NCBI GenBank assembly: GCA_030017555.1
Contig: JASEIC010000003.1
Location: 1 to 53,556, forward strand
Length of the DNA stretch: 53,556 nt
Direction of reading: 5' to 3'
From: Patescibacteria group bacterium
GTDB lineage: Bacteria > Patescibacteriota > Minisyncoccia > UBA6257 > GWB1-50-10
The number at the start of each line of letters is the position of its first letter. Position 1 is the first letter of the stretch. A model generated the notes under the pieces. It did no database searches and had not been told where the DNA came from. It worked only from the letters and a program-made list of their open reading frames with translations. The position numbers were made by a program, and so were the translations under genes. Positions 7,871-15,954 of the stretch are shown one piece after another.

Positions 7871-9040
7871 ATGATAAAGCTAATAAAATCAACATTTTAT
7901 AATGAAGAACTAACCAAAAAAGAATTGGTTGATTTTATCAAATTTGCAACTCAATTAAGCTTTGGTTCGGAGTGTGAAAAATTTGAAAATAATTTTGCCA
8001 AATATCAAGGAAGGAAATACTGTACTTTTTTTAATAGCGGAAGTTCCGCCAATCTCGCGCTTATTCAAGCTCTTTTGAATCTTGGAAAGTTAAAAAAGGG
8101 AGATACAGTTGGTTTTTCCGCGCTTACTTGGGCAACTAATGTTATGCCGTTTATCCAACTCGGCCTCAATCCCGTTCCGGCCGACGTTGAGATAGATACT
8201 TTGAATGTTTCAAGCGCAAAACTTAAAAAAGTCCTTTTAGCTATTCCTCTTAAAGCGTTTTTTCTGACAAATCTTTTGGGCTTTTGCGATGATATAGATG
8301 AAATATGGCGTTTATGCAAAGAGAAAAAAATAATTTTGATAGAAGATAACTGTGAGTCTCTTGGTACTGTATATAAAGGAAAAAAACTTGGAAATTTTGG
8401 CCTTGCTGGCACATTTTCTTTTTTTGTTGGCCATCATATGTCTATGATTGAAGGCGGGGCCGTCTGCACCGATGATGAAGAATTGGCCAATATGCTTAGA
8501 ATGGTGAGAGCTCATGGTTGGGATAGGCACCTTAATACCGAGGCGCAAAGCAAGCTGCGTGGGCAGTTTGGCGTTGACGATTTTTATGCCCGTTATTCCT
8601 TTTATGATCTCGCGTACAATTTAAGGCCGACCGAGATAAATGGTTTTTTGGGGAATATTCAGTTGCGATATCTTGACGAAATAGTGACGAAAAGGAAAGA
8701 CAATTTTATTGAATTAGCTGATTTTATTTATGGCAATAAAAATAAATTTTTGCCGATAAAATTTAATCATATTGATTTGATTTCAAATTTTGCCGTGCCT
8801 ATTTTATGCAGAACAAAAGCCATAAAAGAAGAGTTAATTAAAAAATGCGAAGGAAAAATAGAAATAAGGCCTATTGTCGGCGGTGACATAACTAAACAGC
8901 CATTTTTTAAAAAATATAATCCGGACACGGATTTTTCATGTTTGAATGCCGGGTTTATCCACGAAAATGGATTTTACTTCGGAAATAATCCGGAATTAAC
9001 AAACTCAGAAATACAGGAAATAAAAAATGTTTTTCAATAA
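7871..9040 (+). CDS. colD: ColD-like GDP-4-keto-6-deoxy-D-mannose 3-dehydratase
   Basis: A 389-residue DegT/DnrJ/EryC1/StrS-fold PLP protein. The position that holds the PLP-binding Lys in aminotransferases is His: SFFVGHHMSMIEGG, with H188. E. coli ColD is about the same length (388 aa) and has its active-site base at His188. ColD uses PMP and glutamate to remove the C3 hydroxyl. The other His-type member, RfbH/E1, is longer and carries an Fe-S cluster region with clustered Cys residues; that is not seen here. Neighbours agree: gmd makes its substrate and the next gene is a GMER/ColC-type enzyme. The His substitution is seen directly; the exact product is inferred. Confidence 0.88.
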   Translation: MIKLIKSTFYNEELTKKELVDFIKFATQLSFGSECEKFENNFAKYQGRKYCTFFNSGSSANLALIQALLNLGKLKKGDTVGFSALTWATNVMPFIQLGLNPVPADVEIDTLNVSSAKLKKVLLAIPLKAFFLTNLLGFCDDIDEIWRLCKEKKIILIEDNCESLGTVYKGKKLGNFGLAGTFSFFVGHHMSMIEGGAVCTDDEELANMLRMVRAHGWDRHLNTEAQSKLRGQFGVDDFYARYSFYDLAYNLRPTEINGFLGNIQLRYLDEIVTKRKDNFIELADFIYGNKNKFLPIKFNHIDLISNFAVPILCRTKAIKEELIKKCEGKIEIRPIVGGDITKQPFFKKYNPDTDFSCLNAGFIHENGFYFGNNPELTNSEIQEIKNVFQ

Positions 9041-9962
9041 CAAGAAAATTTTATTAACGGGTGGAGTCGGCTTCCTGGGAAGTTGTGTCGTGGAGAAATT
9101 GATTAGCAAAGGCGTCAAAGAAGAAAATATAATTATTCCCCGGTCGCGGGAATATGATCTGCGTGACAGATCGGCGTGCGATAAACTTGTTGATGGCGTT
9201 TGTTTGGTCATTCATTGTGCCGCCAAAGTCGGAGGGATCGGATTTAACAAAGAGCATGCCGGAGAAGTTTTTTACGACAACGCCGCCATGGCCCTTAATT
9301 TGATTAATGCCGCGTATCGGGCGGGAGCGGAAAAATTTGTGGGCATTGGGAGCGTTTGCGAATATCCGAAATACGTCCCTATTCCGTTTAAGGAAGAAGA
9401 TTTATGGATTGGTTATCCGGAAGAGATAAACGCCCCGTATGGTTTAGCGAAAAAAATGATGCTTGCGCAGTCGCAGGCGTACCGCAAGGAATACGGTTTC
9501 AATGCCATTCATCTTCTTATAATCAATCTTTATGGCCCGGGTGATAATTTTAACCCTAAATCTTCCCATGTTATTCCGGCTTTAATTAAAAAAGTGTTTG
9601 ATGCGAAAAAAGAAAAAAAGAATTTTATAGAAGTTTGGGGAACCGGAAAAGCAAGCCGTGAGTTTTTGTATGTTGAAGATGCGGCCGAAGGAATAATTTT
9701 AGCAACAGAGAATTATAACAAAGAAGAACCAGTTAATTTAGGTTCGGGTATGGAAATTACAATTAAAGATTTAGTGGAATTAATTTGCCGCTTGATGGAT
9801 TTTAAAGGAGAAATACGGTGGGATGCTTCAAAGCCGGACGGTCAGCCGCGGCGTTGTCTTGATGTGAGCCGGGCCGAAAAAGAGTTTGGTTTTGGGGCTA
9901 AAACTGATTTTAAGGAAGGTTTGAAAAAAACAATTGATTGGTATGTCATGAAAAATAATTAA
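9027..9962 (+). CDS. GDP-L-colitose synthase-like epimerase/reductase (GDP-fucose synthase family)
   Basis: A 311-residue Rossmann protein starting KKILLTGGVGFLGS. It keeps S109, Y138 and K142 of the short-chain dehydrogenase triad, and C111 and H181, the acid/base pair used by GDP-fucose synthase for epimerisation (S107, C109, Y136, K140, H179 in E. coli, a uniform offset of two). It could be GDP-L-fucose synthase, but it overlaps the ColD-like gene by 14 bp, so a ColC-type role (C5 epimerisation and C4 reduction to GDP-L-colitose) fits best. ColC and GDP-fucose synthase cannot be separated by motifs alone. Confidence 0.82.
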   Translation: MFFNNKKILLTGGVGFLGSCVVEKLISKGVKEENIIIPRSREYDLRDRSACDKLVDGVCLVIHCAAKVGGIGFNKEHAGEVFYDNAAMALNLINAAYRAGAEKFVGIGSVCEYPKYVPIPFKEEDLWIGYPEEINAPYGLAKKMMLAQSQAYRKEYGFNAIHLLIINLYGPGDNFNPKSSHVIPALIKKVFDAKKEKKNFIEVWGTGKASREFLYVEDAAEGIILATENYNKEEPVNLGSGMEITIKDLVELICRLMDFKGEIRWDASKPDGQPRRCLDVSRAEKEFGFGAKTDFKEGLKKTIDWYVMKNN

Positions 9963-9966
9963 TTTT

Positions 9967-10068
9967 ATGAGAAAGACTACGAAAAAAGCTCTTGTTGCTG
10001 GCGCCGGAGGTTTTATTGATTGTTATTTGGTGAGTTTCTTGAAGAAAGACCAAAAAGATTGTAATTGA
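9967..10068 (+). pseudogene. N-terminal remnant of an NAD-dependent epimerase/dehydratase
   Basis: A 33-codon frame starting 4 nt after the previous stop. It reads KKALVAGAGGFIDCYLV, recognisably the first beta-alpha-beta unit of a nucleotide-sugar epimerase, but the third Gly of the GxxGxxG motif is Asp and the frame stops after about 30 residues. The following bases belong to the next gene. It looks like the stump of a deleted sugar-nucleotide gene at the border between the GDP-sugar cassette and the glycosyltransferases. Confidence 0.65.
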
Positions 10069-10078
10069 AAATTAAAAA

Positions 10079-10840
10079 ATGAAGTTTTTACGATTTGTAA
10101 AGAAAATAATGGAATTTACTAAGAATTATATTTTCCGATTTTTTATATTTTCCGATTTTTTAAAATTTAGAAAAGCAATAGGAGGAAAACGATTTTCTAT
10201 AAAGTGGAAAGATTTTTACCCTCAAATACGTGATAAAACCAGAACTACCAATTTTGACCGACATTATTTATATCACACTGCGTGGGCGGCACGGAAAATA
10301 AAAGAAATTAATCCAAAGTTTCATATTGATATAGCATCAAGTTTATATTTTTGTTCTTTGGTTTCTGCATTTGTCTCGGTTAAATTTTATGATTATAGAC
10401 CGCCAGATTTAGAGCTGTCTAATTTAGAAGTACACCGCGGTGATCTTACGAAGCTTCTTTTTGCGGATAATAGCGTATATAGCATTTCGTGCATGCATAC
10501 TATAGAGCATATTGGACTCGGTAGATACGGAGAATCAATTGATCCAGACGGCGATTTGAAAGCGATAAAAGAATTAAAACGCGTTTTAGTGTCCGATGGT
10601 TCATTGCTTTTTGTTGTGCCAATTGGTGGGGAGTCGAAAATAATGTTCAATGCTCATAGAATTTATAGCTACGATCAGATTGTAGATTATTTTAAAGATT
10701 TTGAGTTGAAGGAATTTTCTCTTATCACGGAATTTGCAAAAAACAGCCTTGGAATTATTATTAATGCAACCAAAAAACAGGCAGAAAAAGAAAGTTATGG
10801 TTGTGGATGCTTTTGGTTTATAAAAAGAAGCAAAGTATGA
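10079..10840 (+). CDS. DUF268-family, methyltransferase-like protein
   Basis: A 253-residue protein. Residues about 90-215 match the DUF268 pattern: HIDIASSLYFCSLVSAF, then DLTKLLFADNSVYSISCMHT, EHIGLGRYGESIDPDGD, and KELKRVL with FNAHRIYSYDQIVDYF. The core resembles a class I SAM methyltransferase, but the first motif is DIASS rather than the usual Gly-rich loop. DUF268 proteins occur often in polysaccharide clusters. The start overlaps nothing; the stop overlaps the next ATG (ATGA). It possibly methylates a sugar of the surface glycan; that is inferred from context. Confidence 0.7.
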   Translation: MKFLRFVKKIMEFTKNYIFRFFIFSDFLKFRKAIGGKRFSIKWKDFYPQIRDKTRTTNFDRHYLYHTAWAARKIKEINPKFHIDIASSLYFCSLVSAFVSVKFYDYRPPDLELSNLEVHRGDLTKLLFADNSVYSISCMHTIEHIGLGRYGESIDPDGDLKAIKELKRVLVSDGSLLFVVPIGGESKIMFNAHRIYSYDQIVDYFKDFELKEFSLITEFAKNSLGIIINATKKQAEKESYGCGCFWFIKRSKV

Positions 10841-11625
10841 AAAAACGTGTTTCAGTAATTATCCCCACTTATAATTTTTCTCAATATATCGGGGAAGCCA
10901 TTGATTCTGTTTTGAATCAAACATACAAAAATATTGAAATTATTGTTATTGATGACGGCTCTACTGATAATATCCATGTCGTTTTAGGAAAATATATTAA
11001 GAATGGGCAAATAAAATATTTCTATCAGGAGAATAGAGGACCGGGAGTGGCGCGAAATTTGGGTATCAAAAATTCTTTCGGAGATTTTATTGCGTTTTTG
11101 GACGCAGATGATGTTTGGCGTTCGGATAAACTTGAAAAGCAGATGAAGCTTTTCGAAAATCCGAAAGTTGGGTTGGTATATTCTGATATGGAGTTTTTTG
11201 GAAACAATTTTCATTTTAAAAAATATTCAGAAATGACTAAGAGATTTTATCAAGGAGAAGCAATGATGGAGCTTATTAAGAGAAATTTTATACCCGTCTC
11301 ATCTGTTATTCTCCGACGTGGGGTGTTTGATAGAACAGATTATTTTACTGAAGATTTTAAAAATCTTGCCATAATTGAGGATTATGAACTTTGGTTGCGA
11401 GTTGCAAAGATTTTCGAAATAGATTTTATTCCAGATGCGCTTGTGCGATATCGTATTCATGGAGCTCAAATGTCGCACGGCCGCGCAAGAAATTATCGCT
11501 CCCTTGCATTCCTTTATAAAAAACTTCTTAAAGACTCATCTTTTCCGCGAAGTTGTTTTATCATTTATGTTCGTTATTTAGAGAATAAACTGAAATTTTT
11601 TATTGCTTCTCTTTTTAATTTATGA
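10837..11625 (+). CDS. Family 2 glycosyltransferase
   Basis: About 262 residues of GT-A fold. The N-terminus reads KKRVSVIIPTYNFSQYI, then IIVIDDGSTDN, GVARNLGIKNS and the metal-binding FLDADDVW. The C-terminal part has IIEDYELWLRVAK, the usual acceptor-side motif. The ATG at 10837 is chosen because it overlaps the upstream stop as ATGA and the protein then begins directly with the conserved strand. It transfers an NDP-sugar to a lipid-linked glycan on the cytoplasmic face. It is part of a run of three transferase genes with 4-bp overlaps. Donor and acceptor cannot be read from the sequence. Confidence 0.9.
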   Translation: MKKRVSVIIPTYNFSQYIGEAIDSVLNQTYKNIEIIVIDDGSTDNIHVVLGKYIKNGQIKYFYQENRGPGVARNLGIKNSFGDFIAFLDADDVWRSDKLEKQMKLFENPKVGLVYSDMEFFGNNFHFKKYSEMTKRFYQGEAMMELIKRNFIPVSSVILRRGVFDRTDYFTEDFKNLAIIEDYELWLRVAKIFEIDFIPDALVRYRIHGAQMSHGRARNYRSLAFLYKKLLKDSSFPRSCFIIYVRYLENKLKFFIASLFNL

Positions 11626-12707
11626 AAATCCTTTATATCGCGATGAAATATGATTATGGTGATTTGACGCGGGGATTTGGTTTTGAACATTATAATTTTT
11701 ATGATTCGCTCGTTAAAATGAACGACAGTCGGTATCAAATAATTTATTTCCCTTTTGATGAAATAATAAGTAAGAAAGGACGGCAAGAAATGAATAGGGA
11801 ATTATTAGAAACGGTTTGGCGAGAAAAGCCAAATCTTTGTTTTTTTTTTCTTTTTACCGATGAAATTAAAAAGGAAGTTATCAAAGAAATTTCAGAGAAA
11901 AGTGGTTCTATAACTTTTAATTGGTTTGCTGATGACCACTGGCGTTTTGATATTTTTTCAAAATATTGGGCGCCATTGTTTCATTGGATTTCTACGACGG
12001 ATTCTCGTGCTCCGGAGAAATACAAAAAAATAGGATATGAGAATGTAATTAAAACGCAGTGGGCCTGTAATCAATTTTTATATAAGCCGCCAGCGAATTT
12101 TAATTTTGAGAAACCAGAATATAAATACGACGTTACTTTTATCGGTCAACCGCACGGTAATCGAAAGCGGATTGTAAATTATGTCAAAGGAGCCGGAACT
12201 GATATTCAGTGTTGGGGGAACGGTTGGCCTAATGGTAGAATTTTGCAGGAAAAAATGATTGAAGTATTTAACACCAGTAAAATAAATCTAAATTTTACAA
12301 AATCGTCTGGTCGTTTCCTGAGTATAAAAGAAATTGCCAAGATTTTTTTAAATAGACGTGCAGACGGATCTTTATATTTGCGCCACCCACTTAGCTGGTA
12401 TGACAATTTAAAATCATTATGGCATAAACAAAGAGAGATGATCAAGGGAAGAAATTTTGAGATTCCCGGATGTGGCGGATTCTTTCTAACTACGAATGCC
12501 GACAACCTTCAAGATTACTATGAAGACGGCAAGGAAATGGTTCTTTTTAAAGACGCCAACGATTTAATTGATAAAATAAAGTACTATCTAGGAAATGAGG
12601 AAAAAATAAAAAGAATCGCTAAAGCTGGTTATAGGAGAACTCTCAAAGACCATACTTATGAATGGAGATTTAACGAGATTTTTAAAAAAATAGGACTAAT
12701 AAAATGA
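11622..12707 (+). CDS. CgeB-like GT-B glycosyltransferase
   Basis: A 361-residue protein. The N-terminal half begins MKILYIAMKYDYGDLTRGFG and contains FNWFADDHWRFD and YDVTFIGQPHGNR. The C-terminal half carries the GT-B nucleotide-sugar pattern RNFEIPGCGGFFLTT followed by DYYEDGKEMVLFKDANDLIDKI, as in CgeB/DUF3880-type transferases. It overlaps its neighbours by 4 bp on each side, so the three transferases are one operon. It probably adds a sugar to the surface polymer; specificity unknown. Confidence 0.82.
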   Translation: MKILYIAMKYDYGDLTRGFGFEHYNFYDSLVKMNDSRYQIIYFPFDEIISKKGRQEMNRELLETVWREKPNLCFFFLFTDEIKKEVIKEISEKSGSITFNWFADDHWRFDIFSKYWAPLFHWISTTDSRAPEKYKKIGYENVIKTQWACNQFLYKPPANFNFEKPEYKYDVTFIGQPHGNRKRIVNYVKGAGTDIQCWGNGWPNGRILQEKMIEVFNTSKINLNFTKSSGRFLSIKEIAKIFLNRRADGSLYLRHPLSWYDNLKSLWHKQREMIKGRNFEIPGCGGFFLTTNADNLQDYYEDGKEMVLFKDANDLIDKIKYYLGNEEKIKRIAKAGYRRTLKDHTYEWRFNEIFKKIGLIK

Positions 12708-13840
12708 AGATACTTTTTACAGTTGAATTTTATGAGCCACATAAGGGAGGGGCGGAAGAAGCAGTGAAACAAATTTCCGAAAGATTAATTTTAAAAGGTC
12801 ATGAAGTAACCATTGCCACAAGTTTTATATCCCAAAGGCGATTCTCTGAACTGAACGGTATTAAAATAGAGAGTTTTAAAATTTTTGGTAATTTAGTAAA
12901 TGGTATTTATGGCAGCAATAAAGAAATAAAAAAATATCAAATGCTCTTGCTTAGAAATTTCGACGTAATAATCAACTACGCCACTCAAATTTGGACAACG
13001 GATTTAACCTTTAATTTTCTTGATAAAATTCCCGCCAAAAAGATACTTATTCCCTGCGGATATTCTGGATTGAAAAACTCAAAATACAGAGAGTATTTTT
13101 ATAATCTTCCGAGATTTCTCAAAAAATATGATTCCTTGGTGTATATGTCGCCCAGTTATCAGGATAAGATTTTTGGCGATCAAAATGGAGTAGGAGAAAA
13201 AGCGGTGATAATACCTAATGGAGCATCCGAAGAGGAATTTTTAAAAGAGGATACTTTTAATATTAGGGGAAAACTTGATATAAAGACTAAATATCTTCTT
13301 ATTTCCGTTTCAAATCATTATAAAACAAAAGGACACGCGTTTATCATTAACGCTTTTAGAAAAACAAAAAGAAAAGATACAACTCTTCTTATCATCGGAG
13401 AAAAATTTGTCTCTTTTGGGATAAAGAAAATAGCTCATTTTCTTTTGGATTATTGTCATTGTGCGCTTTATTCGTTGATAGACAAAAATGTAAGATTTTC
13501 CGAAGGGAATGATCGAGAACTTGTTTTATCCGCTTATAAAAGCGCCGATCTTTTTCTTTTTGGGTCTGAAATTGAATGTGCTCCACTCGTGATGTATGAA
13601 TCTTTTGCAAGCAAAACCATTTTTATAACCACAAATGTTGGTAATATAAGCGATTATATCGGATATCTAAAAATAGTTTCTTCTCCAAGTGAAATGTCTA
13701 ATGTTGTAAATATTTTTTTAAACGACAGGGAAAAGAGGGAAAAATTAACAGAGAAAGCCTTTCGATTATGGAAAGAAAAATATACATGGCAGAAAATTAC
13801 AGAGCTTTATGAAAAACTTTTTGCCTCGTTTGTGCGGTAA
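12704..13840 (+). CDS. Family 4 (GT-B) glycosyltransferase
   Basis: A 378-residue protein. The N-terminal domain begins MKILFTVEFYEPHKGGAEE, the usual GT4 start. The C-terminal domain has KYLLISVSNHYKTKGH, DLFLFGSEIECAPLVMYESF and TNVGNISDYI, where a Glu-rich EX7E-type donor motif is expected. It is the last gene of the rightward transferase operon. Its 3' end overlaps by 34 bp the end of the convergent O-antigen polymerase gene on the minus strand. Sugar specificity is not visible. Confidence 0.88.
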   Translation: MKILFTVEFYEPHKGGAEEAVKQISERLILKGHEVTIATSFISQRRFSELNGIKIESFKIFGNLVNGIYGSNKEIKKYQMLLLRNFDVIINYATQIWTTDLTFNFLDKIPAKKILIPCGYSGLKNSKYREYFYNLPRFLKKYDSLVYMSPSYQDKIFGDQNGVGEKAVIIPNGASEEEFLKEDTFNIRGKLDIKTKYLLISVSNHYKTKGHAFIINAFRKTKRKDTTLLIIGEKFVSFGIKKIAHFLLDYCHCALYSLIDKNVRFSEGNDRELVLSAYKSADLFLFGSEIECAPLVMYESFASKTIFITTNVGNISDYIGYLKIVSSPSEMSNVVNIFLNDREKREKLTEKAFRLWKEKYTWQKITELYEKLFASFVR

Positions 13841-15141
13841 AGATCATAAATTGCAAGAATTGTCATAATAAACCACAGGGTTTTCGCTTGGAAGAAACTA
13901 TTTAAGAATATAAGAATGAAAACTCCTATAAATGCCATAAGAGATCCGATAAGAAGGGTATTGGACGGCGCGCGAAGAATGTCTTTAATTGTATTCGAAA
14001 AAATAATGTAGAGGAGATAAACAAATATGATAATTGCACCCCATCCGCCCCAGGCGCCCACTTGTAAAATTGTGTTATGCTCTGCTTTTTCGTATAAAAA
14101 CGTGTTTTTTTTAAAAAAAATAGCGGGTCCGAATTGACCAAATGGATGTGTTGCTACGAAGAGTATATATTTAGGCCAAAGTGCTTGGCGGTCTTGAGCA
14201 TGTAATAAATCTATATGAGAGGAAAAGATGTTTTTAACAATATATGGAGAGAGAACAAGAACGTTTGTTTGTTGAATATCGTAAGTAAGTTGTGGGTAAA
14301 AACGTTTAAAAATAAAAATTTGAGCTTGTGAGGGTAGAATCAATAATCCTAAGATAGGAATAGAAATAAAGAGTGTGAGAAGTTTGATAAAAGTGATTTC
14401 TCGGCGCCATTTAGCGAAAAATCCGCTTATGAGGATAATAAGAAGCGCTGCGAGGATTGTTCCTCGTGAATTCGTCCACCAAATAAGTCCCATCATAGCA
14501 ACGAGTAGTGGGAATATTACAAAAAAGCGTTTAAGAGAATTAATTTTCGTAAATATAAAAGGCGTTATAATTCCAATGGCTGTGATGAGCCATAATCCTA
14601 AACTGCTTTGATTGTGTTGAAATGCTTGGAGCGCGTAGCCGCTAAAAAAATCAAAAGAAAACCATAAACGTGCGGCATCGATGTTTCTCGCAAAAAAAAT
14701 GATCGGTGTAATAAGTAATGGAACAAGTAGGGCGCCTATTATCCAATAAAGGGAAGATAATTCACGACTGGCATGGAAAAGGATAGCGATAGAGAAAATC
14801 ATTAAGAAAATGACGCGTAATAAGTCTTTATAATAATGAATTGTAATCGTTTCTGTCGTAGCGACGAAGAAAGCTATATTTATGGCAAAAAATATGAGTA
14901 GAAGAAAAAAGAGTATCGTATAAAAACTGATTTTCCTTTCCTTTTCTTTAGATAAGGAAGGAGAAGAGAATGACTGGATCGCGATTCCGGTTATGGCGAT
15001 AATGGCGAAAAAATAAAAGAACTGCGGGAATAAAATTCCATCAATGCGGATTTCTTGTATAATAAAGAAAGAGCTTGCAACCGCTAGCGCAAGATTTAAG
15101 TTTATAATTATATTTAAAAAACTATGCCACGAGAATTTCAT
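13807..15141 (-). CDS. O-antigen polymerase/ligase family membrane protein
   Basis: A 444-residue protein with about eleven membrane helices. Family landmarks: QHNQSSLGLWLITAIG, WWTNSRGTILAALLIIL and EKAEHNTILQVGAWGGWG, with a periplasmic loop between (residues about 300-350). It is the third member of this family in the window and the one inside the glycosyltransferase block, so it may be the cluster's own Wzy-type polymerase. Its start codon overlaps the start of the divergent GT2 gene by 18 bp and its end overlaps the GT4 gene, so no room is left for its own terminator. Confidence 0.82.
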   Translation of the reverse strand: MKFSWHSFLNIIINLNLALAVASSFFIIQEIRIDGILFPQFFYFFAIIAITGIAIQSFSSPSLSKEKERKISFYTILFFLLLIFFAINIAFFVATTETITIHYYKDLLRVIFLMIFSIAILFHASRELSSLYWIIGALLVPLLITPIIFFARNIDAARLWFSFDFFSGYALQAFQHNQSSLGLWLITAIGIITPFIFTKINSLKRFFVIFPLLVAMMGLIWWTNSRGTILAALLIILISGFFAKWRREITFIKLLTLFISIPILGLLILPSQAQIFIFKRFYPQLTYDIQQTNVLVLSPYIVKNIFSSHIDLLHAQDRQALWPKYILFVATHPFGQFGPAIFFKKNTFLYEKAEHNTILQVGAWGGWGAIIIFVYLLYIIFSNTIKDILRAPSNTLLIGSLMAFIGVFILIFLNSFFQAKTLWFIMTILAIYDLYRTNEAKSFS

Positions 15142-15954
15142 ATAAAAGTCAGTGTTATTTTACCTACCTACAATGGGTCGTATTTTATCGCACGTGCTTT
15201 GCAAAGCATTATAACACAAAGCATGCGCGAATTAGAAATTATCGTTATTGATGATGGATCGACTGATGGGACCGCAGAAATAGTAAAAAGGTTTGGCGCA
15301 ACGGATAGCCGCGTGAGATATTTTAAAAACGAGCGCAATCTCGGCATCCAAAAATCATTGAACCGTGGTCTCCGCGAGGCGGCGGGGAAGTATATCGCGC
15401 GGATTGACGACGACGACGAGTGGATGGATAAAGAAAAACTCCAAAAACAGGTGGATTTTTTGGATAGGAATACCGACTATGTGCTTGTGGGGACTGGTGC
15501 TGTTTTTACGGACGAGGAAGGGCGGGAACTTTTTAGATTCGTTGGGTCTAAGACCAATTTGGCAATACGAAAAACAATGCTCTCTAAAAACTGTTTTATT
15601 CATTCAAGCGTGCTCTTCAGGAGAGATTTGGTCATGCGTTTTGGTGGGTATGATGAAAGCGAAGAAATGAAGCATGTTGAGGATTATAATTTATGGCTGA
15701 AGCTTGGTTCTGTTGGGAAATTAGCAAATTTGCCGATTTACGGAGTTAAATTCCGTGTTCGTAAGACAAGCTTGAGCTGGAAAAATAAAAAAGAGCAGTT
15801 TAAAAAAGATTTAAAACTCTCAAAACAATTTAGGAAGATCTACCCCGGATATATAAAGGGGATTTTGATAGGATATGCAAGAATATTTTTCTATAACTTT
15901 TTTTATTTACTTCCGTTCAAAAGTTTTATTTTAAGATTATATAAGTTGTTTTGA
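15124..15954 (+). CDS. Family 2 glycosyltransferase
   Basis: A 276-residue GT-A protein. Motifs: IKVSVILPTYNGSYFIARAL, IVIDDGSTDGTAEIV, NRGLREAAGKYIARIDDDDEW (metal-binding DDD) and HVEDYNLWLKLG. The C-terminal 25 residues are hydrophobic and aromatic (YARIFFYNFFYLLPF) and may lie on the membrane. It is divergent from, and overlaps by 18 bp at the start with, the O-antigen polymerase; its end overlaps the convergent flippase by 18 bp. Probably an inverting transferase of the same glycan pathway. Confidence 0.88.
   Translation: MPREFHIKVSVILPTYNGSYFIARALQSIITQSMRELEIIVIDDGSTDGTAEIVKRFGATDSRVRYFKNERNLGIQKSLNRGLREAAGKYIARIDDDDEWMDKEKLQKQVDFLDRNTDYVLVGTGAVFTDEEGRELFRFVGSKTNLAIRKTMLSKNCFIHSSVLFRRDLVMRFGGYDESEEMKHVEDYNLWLKLGSVGKLANLPIYGVKFRVRKTSLSWKNKKEQFKKDLKLSKQFRKIYPGYIKGILIGYARIFFYNFFYLLPFKSFILRLYKLF

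Noticed and set aside
7871-9040. Ordinary sugar aminotransferase (perosamine-type) or Fe-S RfbH/E1 dehydratase
   Set aside because: The PLP Lys is replaced by His188, so transamination with an internal aldimine is not possible; no clustered Cys for an Fe-S centre and the length fits ColD.
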